Numbered from the stretch's first letter, positions 1 through 7,869 are shown. The stretch: DNA of 19,208 bases from Ceratorhiza oryzae-sativae (GCA_030998015.1 JARWMV010000204.1:1-19208), one strand, 5' to 3'. Numbers and translations: made by a program. The notes: generated by a model from the letters alone, not told the origin.

Positions 1-445
1 TTTGGGAAAAATCATACCCCCGCTTAGGGTCAACCAGCATTGTATTATAAATACATGCTGTTGACCCGTGGGTATGGTTATCGAGGCCGCGTTCGCGGCG
101 AGGTATTGCGAGGTACCCTGGAACTTTAAGTTCCAGGGTACCTCGGAATCAGACGCCGCGCGCACGCCAGGGCCGCCTTGGCTTACATTGACCTTAAGGT
201 CAATATGAGCCAAGCTTGCTTGGCTTAAGCCAAGGCGTTCGCAGGCGTGCACGGGTCATACACTAGAATCAATTAAGTTAATCAGGTCCAGCAAGATTTT
301 ATAAATCTTGCATGGAAGCAAACCTGGCGAGTTAAATCCTATGTTCACCCATACCTCTGAAACTAGAAATAAAATTTCTGATGTAATGAGTAAAAATCCC
401 TTAGGAATATACGACATGGAAAATAATTTGATTAAAACATTCAAA
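1..445 (+). pseudogene. Inverted partial copy of the 3' part of endonuclease gene H1
   Basis: On the plus strand this arm starts FGKNHT, is broken by element A1 (17-255), and continues with LESIKLI, KPGELNPMF, SETRNKISDVMSKN and GIYDMENNLIKTF. These are the NUMOD3-like and NUMOD1-like tail motifs of GIY-YIG homing endonucleases, and the same sequence occurs on the minus strand at 680-1129. There is no GIY-YIG catalytic domain here. The copy is tail-to-tail with H1 and presumably non-functional. The rest may lie left of the window. Confidence 0.7.
17..255 (-). mobile_element. A element, long form (A1)
   Basis: This 239-bp GC-rich element runs from CCCCCGCTTAGGG to GTGCACGGG and is flanked by the direct repeat TCATA (12-16 and 256-260). 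Stacked palindromes inside include GCCGCGTTCGCGGC, a GGTACCCTGGAAC stem and GACCTTAAGGTC. It is the left-arm counterpart of A3. Confidence 0.85.
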
Positions 446-679
446 CCCCCGCTTAGGGTCATCCAGCATTGTATTTATATATAAATACATGCTGTTGACC
501 CGAGGGGTTTGGTTATCGAGGCCGCGTTCGCGGCGAGGTATTGCGAGGGTACCCTGGAACTTAAAGTTCCAGGGTACCTCGCAATACCTCGCCGCGAACG
601 CGGCCTCGATAACCAAACCCCTCGGGTCAACAGCATGTATTTATATATAAATACAATGCTGGATGACCCTAAGCGGGGG
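446..679. mobile_element. A-type element at the centre of the palindrome (A2)
   Basis: It starts CCCCCGCTTAGGG and ends with the complement of the same end, so it is a symmetrical pair of A left halves. Its flanks are TTCAAA and TTTGAA, inverted rather than directly repeated, unlike every other A copy. The centre is the hairpin GGAACTTAAAGTTCC at 556-570. It looks like a fold-back junction inside an A element. Confidence 0.8.
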
Positions 680-869
680 TTTGAATGTTTTAATCAAATT
701 ATTTTCCATGTCGTATATTCCTAAGGGATTTTTACTCATTACATCAGAAATTTTATTTCTAGTTTCAGAGGTATGGGTGAACATAGGATTTAACTCGCCA
801 GGTTTGCTTCCATGCAAGATTTATAAAATCTTGCTGGACCTGATTAACTTAATTGATTCTAGTGTATGA

Positions 870-1113
870 CCCGTGCACGCCTGCGAACGCCTTGGCTTAA
901 GCCAAGCAAGCTTGGCTCATATTGACCTTAAGGTCAATGTAAGCCAAGGCGGCCCTGGCGTGCGCGCGGCGTCTGATTCCGAGGTACCCTGGAACTTAAA
1001 GTTCCAGGGTACCTCGCAATACCTCGCCGCGAACGCGGCCTCGATAACCATACCCACGGGTCAACAGCATGTATTTATATATAAATACAATGCTGGTTGA
1101 CCCTAAGCGGGGG
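870..1113 (+). mobile_element. A element, long form (A3)
   Basis: Runs from CCCGTGCACGCC to AAGCGGGGG with the 5-bp direct repeat TATGA (865-869 and 1114-1118). It contains the optional GACCTTAAGGTC and GGTACCCTGGAAC hairpins. It interrupts H1 directly after the codons for FGKNHT. Confidence 0.88.
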
Positions 1114-1193
1114 TATGATTTTTCCCAAACATCGGGTGGTTGGTTTTATCTACAAATCTAGCTTTCATTTTAGATATTGCCTCAGCCGTGTGT

Positions 1194-1415
1194 CCGCCGG
1201 CGTTAGAGGGAATCCTCAGATGAGGTAGCCTTGACCATGAGTCTCATGGTCCAGGCTACCTCCCATAAAGATTCCCTCGTAGAAAATGACGACCGTTCGT
1301 CATTTTCAGCCGGCGGCTAAATATCGATATTATGCCGCGCACTAGCAATCGCAAACGGTTGCGATTGCTCACGTTGGTTGGTGGGACAAGTCCCACCAGC
1401 AACTAACGCGCGCGG
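1194..1415 (+). mobile_element. B element, long form (B1)
   Basis: 222 bp from CCGCCGGCG to CGCGCGCGG. It is a chain of hairpins: GAGGGAATC/GATTCCCTC, GAAAATGACGA/TCGTCATTTTC, TAAATATCGATATTA, AGCAATCGCAAAC/GGTTGCGATTGCT and GGTGGGACAAGTCCCACC. The long form has an extra 50-bp hairpin (GGTAGCC...GGCTACC) in the first loop. It interrupts H1 between SMLG and HTAEA. Confidence 0.9.
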
Positions 1416-1497
1416 GCCTAGCATAGATTTAGCTTCCTGTTTGAAATTAAATAATTCTTCGAAAGGAAAGCTTTTAATAACCTCTGTTTCAATATCA

Positions 1498-1846
1498 CCC
1501 CCCGTGGTGGTGAGGACCGTCGCTCCGCTCGGGCCCATCCACCACCAAACCCTACCCCGCTAATCGATACCCCTGCCAAGACGTGCGCTAAAGCGCAGTT
1601 CTCTAGGCAGGGTGTAGATTTGCCTTCGCAAATCATCGATTAGTGGAGCCCTCCGCGCTTAGGCCGCCCTGCTGGCGATCAAAGAGCGCGGAGGGGCAGG
1701 CTTACCCGTGCCGTGGGTTGTGCGCGAGGCGGCCCCTCTGGCCGCGAGGTATTGCGAGGTACCCTGGAACTTTCAGTTCCAGGGTACCTCGGAATCAGAC
1801 GCCCGCGCACGCCAGGGCCGCAGCTGCGATCGTAGGCGGGCACGGG
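1498..1846 (-). mobile_element. Composite A-type block with nested C and F hairpins
   Basis: A 349-bp GC-rich block between TATCA and TCAGT; the shared TCA is a likely truncated target duplication. It contains a GGTGGTG/CACCACC hairpin, an F hairpin (1570-1612), a CGATTTGCGAAGG-like stem, a C hairpin (CCTCCGCGC...GCGCGGAGG, about 1646-1696) and an A-like right part ending CACGGG. Removing it joins VVLTD to IETEV in H1, which argues for a nested insertion at one site. Confidence 0.75.
1570..1612 (+). repeat. F hairpin, 43 bp (F1)
   Basis: CCCCTGCCAAGACG to TAGGCAGGG with a GTGCGCTAAAGCGCAG inner stem. Identical 43-bp copies occur at 3451, 7986 and 18771. This one is nested in the composite block. 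Confidence 0.9.
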
Positions 1847-2065
1847 TCAGTTAAAACTACAGCGACTCTAGCTGAAATTGTTGCACGTACGTGCAACAAC
1901 TTCACGCTTGTAGAGGAGACGTATGTGTGCGGCTTAAGCCGTACACAGACGGATCCGAAGCTTGAGTTAAAGGATCTTCGTGATAATAATAAACTACAAA
2001 AATAAAATTATTTATACCATGTTTTTTCATACTTCGCTGTAATCTGGCATTTGTTGTGATACCCT

Positions 2066-2237
2066 CCGCCGGCGTTAGAGGGAATCCTAAAGATTCCCTC
2101 GTAGAAAATGACGACCGTTCGTCATTTTCAGCCGGCGGCTAAATATCGATATTATGCCGCGCACTAGCAATCGCAAACGGTTGCGATTGCTCACGTTGGT
2201 TGGTGGGACAAGTCCCACCAGCAACTAACGCGCGCGG
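2066..2237 (+). mobile_element. B element, short form (B2)
   Basis: 172 bp, without the 50-bp inner hairpin. It interrupts H1 between YERFTD and TTNARLQRS. No clear target duplication is visible, and a few host bases seem to be missing. Confidence 0.9.
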
Positions 2238-2545
2238 GATCTGTGAATCTTTCATACATATCTTTGCTGGACCCTATGTATTGTTTTCCATCTTTAGTGT
2301 TGACTAAACCATAAACACCGCCAACTTTTTTAAGATCTGCACGAACATCTTTAGGATCATTTAAATCAGAATATACCTTTAAAGGCACTAATGCAGAGAT
2401 TAAGCTAGATACCATATTATTTGGAAGGATAAAGTTAAGTATCTCTTCAAATTCAATTAACATAGTAAATATAACTGTAATTAAAAACACACAAAGTAAA
2501 ATTGAAAATAGATATCCTCTAAGAGGAAATAAGAAATTAATCAAA

Positions 2546-2754
2546 CCCCCGCTTATCGGCTAAAATCTTAGGTGTAACCCAAGATTTCAGCCGATACGCG
2601 TAGACCCGAGGGGTTTGGTTATCGAGGCCGCGTTCGCGGCGAGGTATTGCGAGGTACCCTGGAACTTTCAGTTCCAGGGTACCTCGGAATCAGACGCCGC
2701 GCGCACGCCAGGGCCGCCTTGGCTTAAGCCAGGGCGTTCGCAGGCGTGCTCGGG
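2546..2754 (-). mobile_element. A element, alternative left hairpin (A4)
   Basis: 209 bp with TCAAA on both sides (2541-2545 and 2755-2759). The left hairpin is the TATCGGCTAAAATCTT type instead of the CAGCATTGTA type. It sits four codons after the H1 start; removing it plus one TCAAA gives an open MLSNLINFLFPLRG. Confidence 0.9.
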
Positions 2755-2860
2755 TCAAATTTGATAACATTTTTATTGGTAGATATTGTAATAGTCTCTA
2801 AATCTAAATACGCCCCACCAGTTCAAATGGCAAAGGATTTATCTTGTCACAAGACTTGGC

Positions 2861-3032
2861 CCGCCGGCGTTAGAGGGAATCCTAAAGATTCCCTCGTAGA
2901 AAATGACGACCGTTCGTCATTTTCAGCCGGCGGCTAAATATCGATATTATGCCGCGCACTAGCAATCGCAAACGGTTGCGATTGCTCACGTTGGTTGGTG
3001 GGACAAGTCCCACCAGCAACTAACGCGCGCGG
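2861..3032 (+). mobile_element. B element, short form (B3)
   Basis: 172 bp, identical in layout to B2. It lies in non-coding sequence between the nad1 intron 3 core and H1. Confidence 0.9.
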
Positions 3033-3328
3033 ATTTCTTCATAGTTGCAGCGCGTTACGCGGCTGCCCAGACCCCGAGGCTAACAATCGTAGCCAAGAGA
3101 GGGGGAGTGGGACCCTGTAAATTCCATTTTGCATATAAAATTAAATTTTCAACTAGAATCTCTTTTAAAAAATTTTGCAACTAGTTCAAATTTCAGCACT
3201 GATCTAGTTGCCGAACGGGGGCAAACCTTCATAGGCCCATTCGAGAAGCTATGTGATCTGGGGTTTAGAGTTATAGACTTGCTAGTTAGCCTTTAAATTT
3301 AATTTATTCTATTTACCTAGATTAAAAA
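3033..3328. other. Unassigned non-coding stretch downstream of nad1 intron 3 core
   Basis: No open frame of note. It holds a hairpin GCAACTAG/CTAGTTGC at about 3178-3212 and, at 3047-3069, a single 23-bp relative of the tandem repeat at 7464. On the minus strand it follows the intron S box and precedes H1, so it is probably intron periphery. No tRNA or exon was recognised. Confidence 0.5.
3047..3069 (-). repeat. Single-copy relative of the 23-bp tandem repeat
   Basis: GCAGCGCGTTACGCGGCTGC is close to the reverse complement of the unit GGGCAGCCGCATAGCGCGCT found twelve times at 7464-7738. It is a small hairpin by itself. Confidence 0.75.
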
Positions 3329-3367
3329 GGAATATATCTTAATGGAAAACTAAACATTAAACTAAAA

Positions 3368-3507
3368 CCCTCCGCGCTCTTTGATCGCCCGCAGGGCGGC
3401 CTAAGCGCGGAGGGCTCCAATAATCGATGATTTGCGAAGGCAAATCTACACCCTGCCTAGAGAACTGCGCTTTAGCGCACGTCTTGGCAGGGGTATCGAT
3501 TAGCGGG
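3368..3507 (+). mobile_element. C/F composite block in nad1 intron 3
   Basis: CTCCGCGCTCTTTGATCG hairpin, then an ATCGATGATTTGCGAAGG stem with the F2 hairpin nested in it. It is the mirror arrangement of part of the block at 1498-1846. It lies between the R and S boxes, in the P8 region. Confidence 0.75.
3451..3493 (-). repeat. F hairpin, 43 bp (F2)
   Basis: Reverse complement of F1 over the full 43 bp, nested in the C block. Confidence 0.9.
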
Positions 3508-3600
3508 GTATAGTTTAAGAATTCCATTGACCACGTCTATTCTCTGAGGATACCAAACTTGCCCCAAGCGGGAACCCTGTCGTCAGCTCATAAAATGCTA

Positions 3601-3758
3601 GTGCCCCCCAAACATGTGCAGCGGACCCAATCCCAGGTGGGAGGGTCCGCTGCATTGTTTGAGGGGCATCCGCCCCCCAATAAGGTTACCCCCCCAAACA
3701 ATGCAGCATAGCTGCATCAGTTTGGGGGGTCAATGGCGACATTGCAATTATTGGGGGT
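3601..3758. mobile_element. D block, double and nested
   Basis: Two D hairpins (CCCCCCAAAC...GTTTGAGGGGC and CCCCCCAAAC...GTTTGGGGGG); the second is inside the stem CCCCCCAATAA/TTATTGGGGG. The first has an extra GGACCC/GGGTCC hairpin in its loop. A short direct repeat CTA flanks the block. It lies in nad1 intron 3 between Q and R. Confidence 0.75.
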
Positions 3759-3920
3759 CTACAGGGAACTAGCGGGAAGTTTAGTGTTTCCTGCTGATTG
3801 TTCTACTAAACATACAGAAAGAACGGCTATGTGTTCAACCGGTAGAATTTTCCAGCATATAGCGGTCTTTAAGGAGACCGAATCCTTAGAGCCAAATTGT
3901 GGTTATACTCTTAGTAATGC

Positions 3921-4280
3921 AGCCTCCTGAAGATCAAATGGAGTTCTTGATGTTTCTGCCAATACTGATATGAAATAGAATAAAAATATTGTTAGTAGGG
4001 GTATAACACTCCAAACAGCTTGTTGGCTCTCAATGATTTTTGTAATGTTGAACGAACCTGTGATTAAAATTACAATTACTACCGCTGAACTAAGTACTAA
4101 CTCGTAACTTATCATAGCCGCAGTTGATCTTAAAGAACCTAAAAAGGCGTATTTAGAATTAGCAGACCATCCCGCAAATAATACTCCATAGATTCCTAGA
4201 GAGGATAGAGCTAATGTATACAAGATTCCTAAAGAGAAATCGAAGAGTACTAAACCATCTCCGAAAGGAATTACTGCCCA
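3921..4280 (-). CDS. nad1: NADH dehydrogenase subunit 1, exon 3
   Basis: Encodes 120 residues of ND1, the membrane subunit of respiratory complex I that forms part of the quinone-binding site. It starts WAVIPFGDGLVLFDF, includes YGVLFAGWSANSKYAFLG and SLRSTAAMISYEL, and ends ETSRTPFDLQEA. Several hydrophobic membrane helices are evident. The 5' edge is set by ...TTTTG before TGGGCA, with the usual final intron G. The 3' edge after GAGGCT is inferred because conserved residues stop there and a group I core follows. Codon phase fits exon 2, which ends ...SLLG. The last exon is not in the window. No GC element is inserted. Tryptophan codons here are all TGG. Confidence 0.93.
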
Positions 4281-4320
4281 CAAAACTATGCAAAATATGC
4301 CCTTTGAACATTAAAGACCC

Positions 4321-4542
4321 CCGCCGGCGTTAGAGGGAATCCTCAGATGAGGTAGCCTTGACCATGAGTCTCATGGTCCAGGCTACCTCCCATAAAGATT
4401 CCCTCGTAGAAAATGACGACCGTTCGTCATTTTCAGCCGGCGGCTAAATATCGATATTATGCCGCGCACTAGCAATCGCAAACGGTTGCGATTGCTCACG
4501 TTGGTTGGTGGGACAAGTCCCACCAGCAACTAACGCGCGCGG
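4321..4542 (+). mobile_element. B element, long form (B4)
   Basis: 222 bp, same layout as B1. It lies almost at the 3' end of H2, only three codons from its stop. Confidence 0.9.
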
Positions 4543-4699
4543 GCATTGAGGGTATGATGTGGGGTTTAACTAAGTTAATTAAAGAGGGCATTGAGGATTT
4601 GTTAATTCGGATTCGATAAGAGATATTTCCGCCTTTTGTAATTCCATGGTTAATCAATCCACAAGATAATCCAAATTTAGAATTAAAAATATCAATTAA

Positions 4700-4744
4700 G
4701 CGTAGCCCGTAGGGCCCAAAACCACCGTGAAGGTGTTTTTTGGA
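4700..4744 (-). repeat. 45-nt in-frame insertion derived from a D/E-type hairpin
   Basis: Adds SKKHLHGGFGPYGLR between KEDV and LIDIFNSK of H2. The DNA (AGCCCGTAGGGCCCAAAACC ... GGTGTTTTTTGGAAA) matches the outer part of E elements at 11390, 12597 and 15366 but lacks their long central stem. Fifteen codons, no stop. Confidence 0.8.
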
Positions 4745-5171
4745 AACATCTTCTTTTGAGTAAGAATCTGTACAAATGACTAAATGGCCTTTTGTTATGT
4801 TAAACGAAGCATCATCCATAATAAGAAAAGCTAAACCAACGGGTGTTAGTTTTTCATGGGCATTTAAGGGTACAATTTTTATGTTATTTTGTAAATCTTT
4901 AACATAAAAGTCGTCAATTACCCAGTTAAACATAGGATATTTTAAGGTAGAAAACCGTATATCTGTATGAATTTTCCCAGTAAGTTCGTTTTGTTTTCTG
5001 GTAACTTCTTTGGGGGCTGTTCTAACAAAGGGTTTAAAAATAGAATATAAATGAAAAATTAATTCTTGGTTTACATTAGACATATAAAACCGCAATCTTG
5101 TGTTACCATTTAATTGAGATTTTTCTGCTGTAGCATCTCCCAGCATTGTTCCAAATATTACTTCTTTTTGA

Positions 5172-5365
5172 CCCGTGCACGCCTGCGAACGCCCTGGCTT
5201 AAGCCAAGCAAGCTTGGCTCATATTGACCTTAAGGTCAATAATCAAGCCAAGGCGGCCCTGGCGTGCGCGCGGCTCGCCGCGAACGCGGCCTCGATAACC
5301 AAACCCCTCGGGTCAACAGCATGTATTTATATATAAATACAATGCTGGATGACCCTAAGCGGGGG
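5172..5365 (+). mobile_element. A element, 194 bp (A5)
   Basis: CCCGTGCACG to GCGGGGG with TTTGA on both sides (5167-5171 and 5366-5370). Two further 194-bp copies of near-identical sequence lie at 9083 and 12983. Excision joins LTEYQ to KEVIFGTMLGDA in H2. Confidence 0.93.
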
Positions 5366-5462
5366 TTTGATATTCGGTCAGATCTGGGGCGTCCGGAGTT
5401 CTAGGCCCCTTTATACGGCTATTTTTTACGTCCGTAGAATCAGTAGAATATTTTCTTAGACT

Positions 5463-5684
5463 CCGCCGGCGTTAGAGGGAATCCTCAGATGAGGTAGCCT
5501 TGACCATGAGTCTCATGGTCCAGGCTACCTCCCATAAAGATTCCCTCGTAGAAAATGACGACCGTTCGTCATTTTCAGCCGGCGGCTAAATATCGATATT
5601 ATGCCGCGCACTAGCAATCGCAAACGGTTGCGATTGCTCACGTTGGTTGGTGGGACAAGTCCCACCAGCAACTAACGCGCGCGG
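5463..5684 (+). mobile_element. B element, long form (B5)
   Basis: 222 bp inside H2 between KFYCYMP and SLRKYSTDS. Confidence 0.9.
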
Positions 5685-6108
5685 AGGCATATAGCAGTAA
5701 AATTTTATTAAAGTAGTTAACACAAAAAATTTGAATTTAGCATAAGCATCTTTAACATATGCGTTAAATATAAATAACCAATTTTTAATTTTATTAACGA
5801 ATTCAACTATATTTGCTAAAATATTTTGCATTAGTTTGGACTATGTCTTTTTTCTCAATAGATTAATGAAAAGGCGTAAAGCATTGGAATTAATGCACTT
5901 TTCTGTCTATTTTACAAAATTTTCACGTATAGTCTCTGAGGCTTTGATTTTTGTCATTAAAGCCTGCTAGTCGAAAGTTAATATCACAAATAAGAAATTT
6001 TCTTGCTGTTTGTAGACAACAAGGGATAATAATACCTCAGAATTTATAGCCTAACATGCCATTTCACCTACAATGGAATGGCCAGCTACCCAGAGGTTTT
6101 TGACAATT

Positions 6109-6186
6109 GACCCCCCAAACAATGCAGCTACGCTGCATTGTTTGGGGGGGCAATTGCCCCCCAACATGCTGTAAGGCATTGGGGGT
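6109..6186. mobile_element. D element with 5-bp duplication (D2)
   Basis: GACCCCCC ... GGGGGT, 78 bp, with CAATT directly repeated at 6104-6108 and 6187-6191. Inner stem AAACAATGCAGC/GCTGCATTGTTT. In nad1 intron 2 between P and Q. Confidence 0.85.
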
Positions 6187-6235
6187 CAATTGTTCTAGCA
6201 TATAGTGAAATTTTAATTAAGCCAGGTTATTTTAG

Positions 6236-6343
6236 ACCTAATAGACTAAAGATTAAAGTAGCAACAGGTGCTAAATAAAAAAGTACTTTATTTGCTTGTG
6301 CTGGTATAATTGTTTCTTTAAGCACTAATTTAGCCGCATCTGC
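6236..6343 (-). CDS. nad1: NADH dehydrogenase subunit 1, exon 2
   Basis: A 108-bp exon encoding ADAAKLVLKETIIPAQANK then VLFYLAPVATLIFSLLG. This is the conserved ND1 loop and helix that follow QPFA in exon 1 and precede WAVIPFG in exon 3. The 3' edge (GGT, then an intron beginning CTAAAATAACC) keeps phase with exon 3. The 5' edge is placed at GCAGATG from protein alignment; the exact splice phase with exon 1 is uncertain by a few bases. No repeat element is inserted. Confidence 0.88.
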
Positions 6344-6546
6344 GACTTTTCTTGGGGAAAGGGGATTGATTTTAATGGTTTTTATATTGTGAATTGAGCA
6401 TGACTGTAATAATAATATCCTTTGAATGGTTTTTTCGTATCTAGATTTCTGCCAAGTGTTCTTGCAGAAATGTGCGTTACCTTTGCAGCCATTCGGATAC
6501 TTCGAAAAGGGCCCCCACTCACAAGTGTAAAATTAGTTGCATCATA

Positions 6547-6709
6547 CCCCCGCTTATCGGCTGAAATCTTAGGTGTAACCCAAGATTTCAGCCGATAAGC
6601 GGAGGGTCAACGACCCGTGGGTATGGTTATCGAGGCCGCGTTCGCGGCGAGCCGCGCGCACGCCAGGGCCGCCTTGGCTTAAGCCAAGGCGTTCGCAGGC
6701 GTGCACGGG
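6547..6709 (-). mobile_element. A element, 163 bp (A6)
   Basis: Alternative left hairpin (TATCGGCTGAAATCTT) and no GGTACCCTGG module. TCATA is directly repeated at 6542-6546 and 6710-6714. Excision restores IYVYDATNFTLV in H3. Confidence 0.92.
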
Positions 6710-6747
6710 TCATATACATAAATTTTAGTTCCAGCTTTTTCAGCTGC

Positions 6748-6863
6748 TCCCCAATGATTGCAATGCGCGCCACAAGACTTGTGGCGCTCATTGCATAAGG
6801 TAATGGCCCCCCCCCAATACGTTTGTGACGCATTGGGAGGCCATTGCCTTATTGGGGGTCACC
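6748..6863. mobile_element. D-type block (D5)
   Basis: CCCCAATGATTGCAATG arm with nested CGCCACAAG/CTTGTGGCG and CCCCCAATACG hairpins, closing with TTATTGGGGGT. Flanked by TGC on both sides. It interrupts H3 between ALDIA and AEKAG. Confidence 0.7.
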
Positions 6864-7134
6864 TGCAATATCTAAAGCTCGGATTCCGGGACCTTTACCA
6901 TAAAATGGATTATTTATTCCCAGTTTTGAAATACTTTTTCGAACTCGAGTGGCTTCAGAATCTTTTCGACCCTGTAAGCTAGAACTAATCTTTGCTCGAG
7001 TTAATGCCGATAAAATACCTGGAACTCGTGGATCCGATGATGCAATCATTAAAATATTAAGGAGCGGTTTGAAGTTAGATAAATACCAATTTTCTCGGTC
7101 ATTTAGCTGTTCTCGGGTACAAGTTTCTACTACT

Positions 7135-7385
7135 GACCCCCAAACATGTGCAGCTACGCTGCATTGTTTGGTGGGCAGCAACCCCCCGATATTGTAATGC
7201 CCGCCGGCGTTAGAGGGAATCCTAAAGATTCCCTCGTAGAAAATGACGACCGTTCGTCATTTTCAGCCGGCGGCTAAATATCGATATTATGCCGCGCACT
7301 AGCAATCGCAAACGGTTGCGATTGCTCACGTTGGTTGGTGGGACAAGTCCCACCAGCAACTAACGCGCGCGGCAATGTCGGGGGT
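7135..7385. mobile_element. D element split by B6
   Basis: GACCCCCAAAC ... GGGGGT flanked by CTACT and CTACA (CTAC shared). Its second stem (CCCCGATATTG ... AATGTCGGGG) is opened by B6 at 7201-7372, so B arrived after D. Removing the whole block rejoins FSITV to VETCT in H3. Confidence 0.82.
7201..7372 (+). mobile_element. B element, short form, nested in D (B6)
   Basis: 172 bp, inserted at the tip of a D hairpin. This gives a relative order of insertion: host gene, D, then B. Confidence 0.9.
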
Positions 7386-7463
7386 CTACAGTGATTGAAA
7401 ATAAAGACCAACCAAATACTTTAAGAAATATACCCAAGAAGTTGTTTTGTTTGGGTCCATTGT

Positions 7464-7738
7464 GGGCAGCCGCATAGCGCGCTGCTGGGCAGCCGCATAG
7501 CGCGCTGCTGGGCAGCCGCATAGCGCGCTGCTGGGCAGCCGCATAGCGCGCTGCTGGGCAGCCGCATAGCGCGCTGCTGGGCAGCCGCATAGCGCGCTGC
7601 TGGGCAGCCGCATAGCGCGCTGCTGGGCAGCCGCATAGCGCGCTGCTGGGCAGCCGCATAGCGCGCTGCTGGGCAGCCGCATAGCGCGCTGCTGGGCAGC
7701 CGCATAGCGCGCTGCTGGGCAGCCGCATAGCGCGCTGC
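7464..7738 (+). repeat. Tandem array of 12 x 23 bp inside H3
   Basis: Twelve head-to-tail copies of GGGCAGCCGCATAGCGCGCT plus GCT, the last lacking its final T. Each unit is a self-complementary hairpin (GCAGC...GCTGC around ATAGCGCGC). It lies between KYHF and NGPKQ of H3. Because 23 is not a multiple of three, all three frames are used in turn; minus-strand frames stay open and give an Ala/Arg/Pro-rich artefact. The insert of 275 nt shifts the H3 frame. Confidence 0.95.
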
Positions 7739-7869
7739 AAAAATGATATTTGAATCGGGCCCCTAAATCAACACTAGAACCATAGTAGCTAAATAACCGG
7801 AATGGTAGAAACGTGATTTTGTAAATACCGCTAACTCCATTCCAGGCTTTTCGGAAAGAAAGAATATTA

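Larger units (their letters stand above)
1..1129. repeat. 1.13-kb near-perfect palindrome (inverted repeat)
   Basis: Positions 1-562 and 564-1129 are reverse complements, centred at about 563 inside an A-family hairpin. Each arm holds an A element, about 185 bp of unique sequence and half of the central A element. The arms are not quite identical: the AT-rich loop near 48 lacks about 5 bases present near 1075. The left end reads TTTGGGAAAAATCATA and the right end its complement, so the left arm reaches or passes the window edge. The unique part encodes the C-terminal region of H1. It may be a real inverted duplication or a fold-back artefact. Confidence 0.9.
680..2770 (-). pseudogene. H1: GIY-YIG homing endonuclease gene broken by GC elements
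   Basis: Intron-type GIY-YIG endonuclease, a DNA nicking and cleaving enzyme that spreads its host intron. The likely start is the ATG at 2770 (MLSNLINF); a hydrophobic N-terminal stretch follows (RGYLFSILLCVFLITVIF). The catalytic domain shows GGVYGLVN and KQYIGSS, then DMYERF, ARLQRSMKKHGINNF and FVVYYYHEDP. Further on come ETEVIKSFPFEELFNFK, NHPMFGKNHT (NUMOD3-like) and GIYDMENNLIKTF (NUMOD1-like). The frame is cut by A4 (2546-2754), B2 (2066-2237), a composite block (1498-1846), B1 (1194-1415) and A3 (870-1113). There is also a hairpin-rich stretch near 1865-1985 and a roughly 33-nt hairpin near 807-839. Each flank resumes the same protein, so the order is intact, but a full-length protein is impossible without removing the inserts. 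It lies downstream of the nad1 intron 3 core and runs into the palindrome. Confidence 0.85.
3329..3920 (-). other. nad1 intron 3, group I catalytic core
   Basis: Begins after nad1 exon 3. On the minus strand the boxes are P (TATATGCTGGAAAA, 3846-3864), Q (CAATCAGCAGGAAAC, 3784-3801), R (CCTCAGAGAATAGACG, 3532-3550) and S (AAGATATATTCC, 3329-3340). GAATA in R can pair with TATTC in S to form P7, and P/Q share TGCTG/CAGCA. A D block separates P/Q from R, and a C/F block separates R from S, so the loops are heavily expanded. The 3' splice site and the next exon are not in the window. Confidence 0.75.
4311..5831 (-). pseudogene. H2: LAGLIDADG homing endonuclease gene in nad1 intron 2, interrupted
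   Basis: Starts at ATG 5831 (MQNILANIVEF) just after the intron core. The first LAGLIDADG motif is VIFGTMLGDATAEKS (about 5130-5165), the second VGLAFLIMDDASFN; between them are IHTDIRFSTLKYPMFNW and KIVPLN. The C-terminal part is VICTDSYSKEDV ... SYRIRINKSSMPSL. It is cut by B5 (5463-5684) and A5 (5172-5365, between LTEYQ and KEVIF, clean 5-bp duplication). B4 (4321-4542) separates IPSM from the final GL and stop at 4311; a few residues expected there (compare MMRYKIGL in H5) are missing. A 45-nt in-frame insert adds 15 residues after KEDV. With the inserts present the frame ends early, so it is probably inactive. Confidence 0.87.
4281..6235 (-). other. nad1 intron 2, group I, carrying H2
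   Basis: Lies between nad1 exons 2 and 3. Minus-strand core boxes: P (ACTATATGCTAGAAC, 6192-6206), Q (AAACAGCAAGAAAA, 5998-6012), R (CCTCAGAGACTATACGTG, 5923-5940) and S (AAGACATAGTCC, 5838-5849). ACTAT and ATAGT can form P7. A D element (6109-6186) lies between P and Q. H2 begins just after S, so the gene sits in the P9 region. Confidence 0.85.

Noticed and set aside
401..724. Paired identical proteins on opposite strands
   Set aside because: They are the two arms of the palindrome; the real coding sense is the H1 tail in another frame.
663..869. Possible cox3 fragment (LLITSEILFLVSEVW)
   Set aside because: The resemblance is superficial; the opposite strand gives a clear NUMOD3/NUMOD1 tail that continues H1.
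870..1113. Byp-type elements skipped by the ribosome, as in Magnusiomyces
   Set aside because: A and B elements are much longer, occur only in dispensable genes here, and no matching take-off and landing codons were evident.
1643..2005. Plus-strand 120-codon frame
   Set aside because: Most is repeat, and the remainder is antisense to H1, whose minus-strand motifs are convincing.
2861..3328. tRNA gene
   Set aside because: Several hairpins, but no cloverleaf with a T-arm and anticodon could be assembled here or elsewhere in the window.
7464..7738. CRISPR array
   Set aside because: Units abut with no spacers, the context is mitochondrial and there are no cas genes.
7360..7740. Long minus-strand frames rich in Ala, Arg and Pro
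   Set aside because: They are read-through of the 23-bp tandem repeat; the period keeps all three frames open by chance and there is no start or family match.
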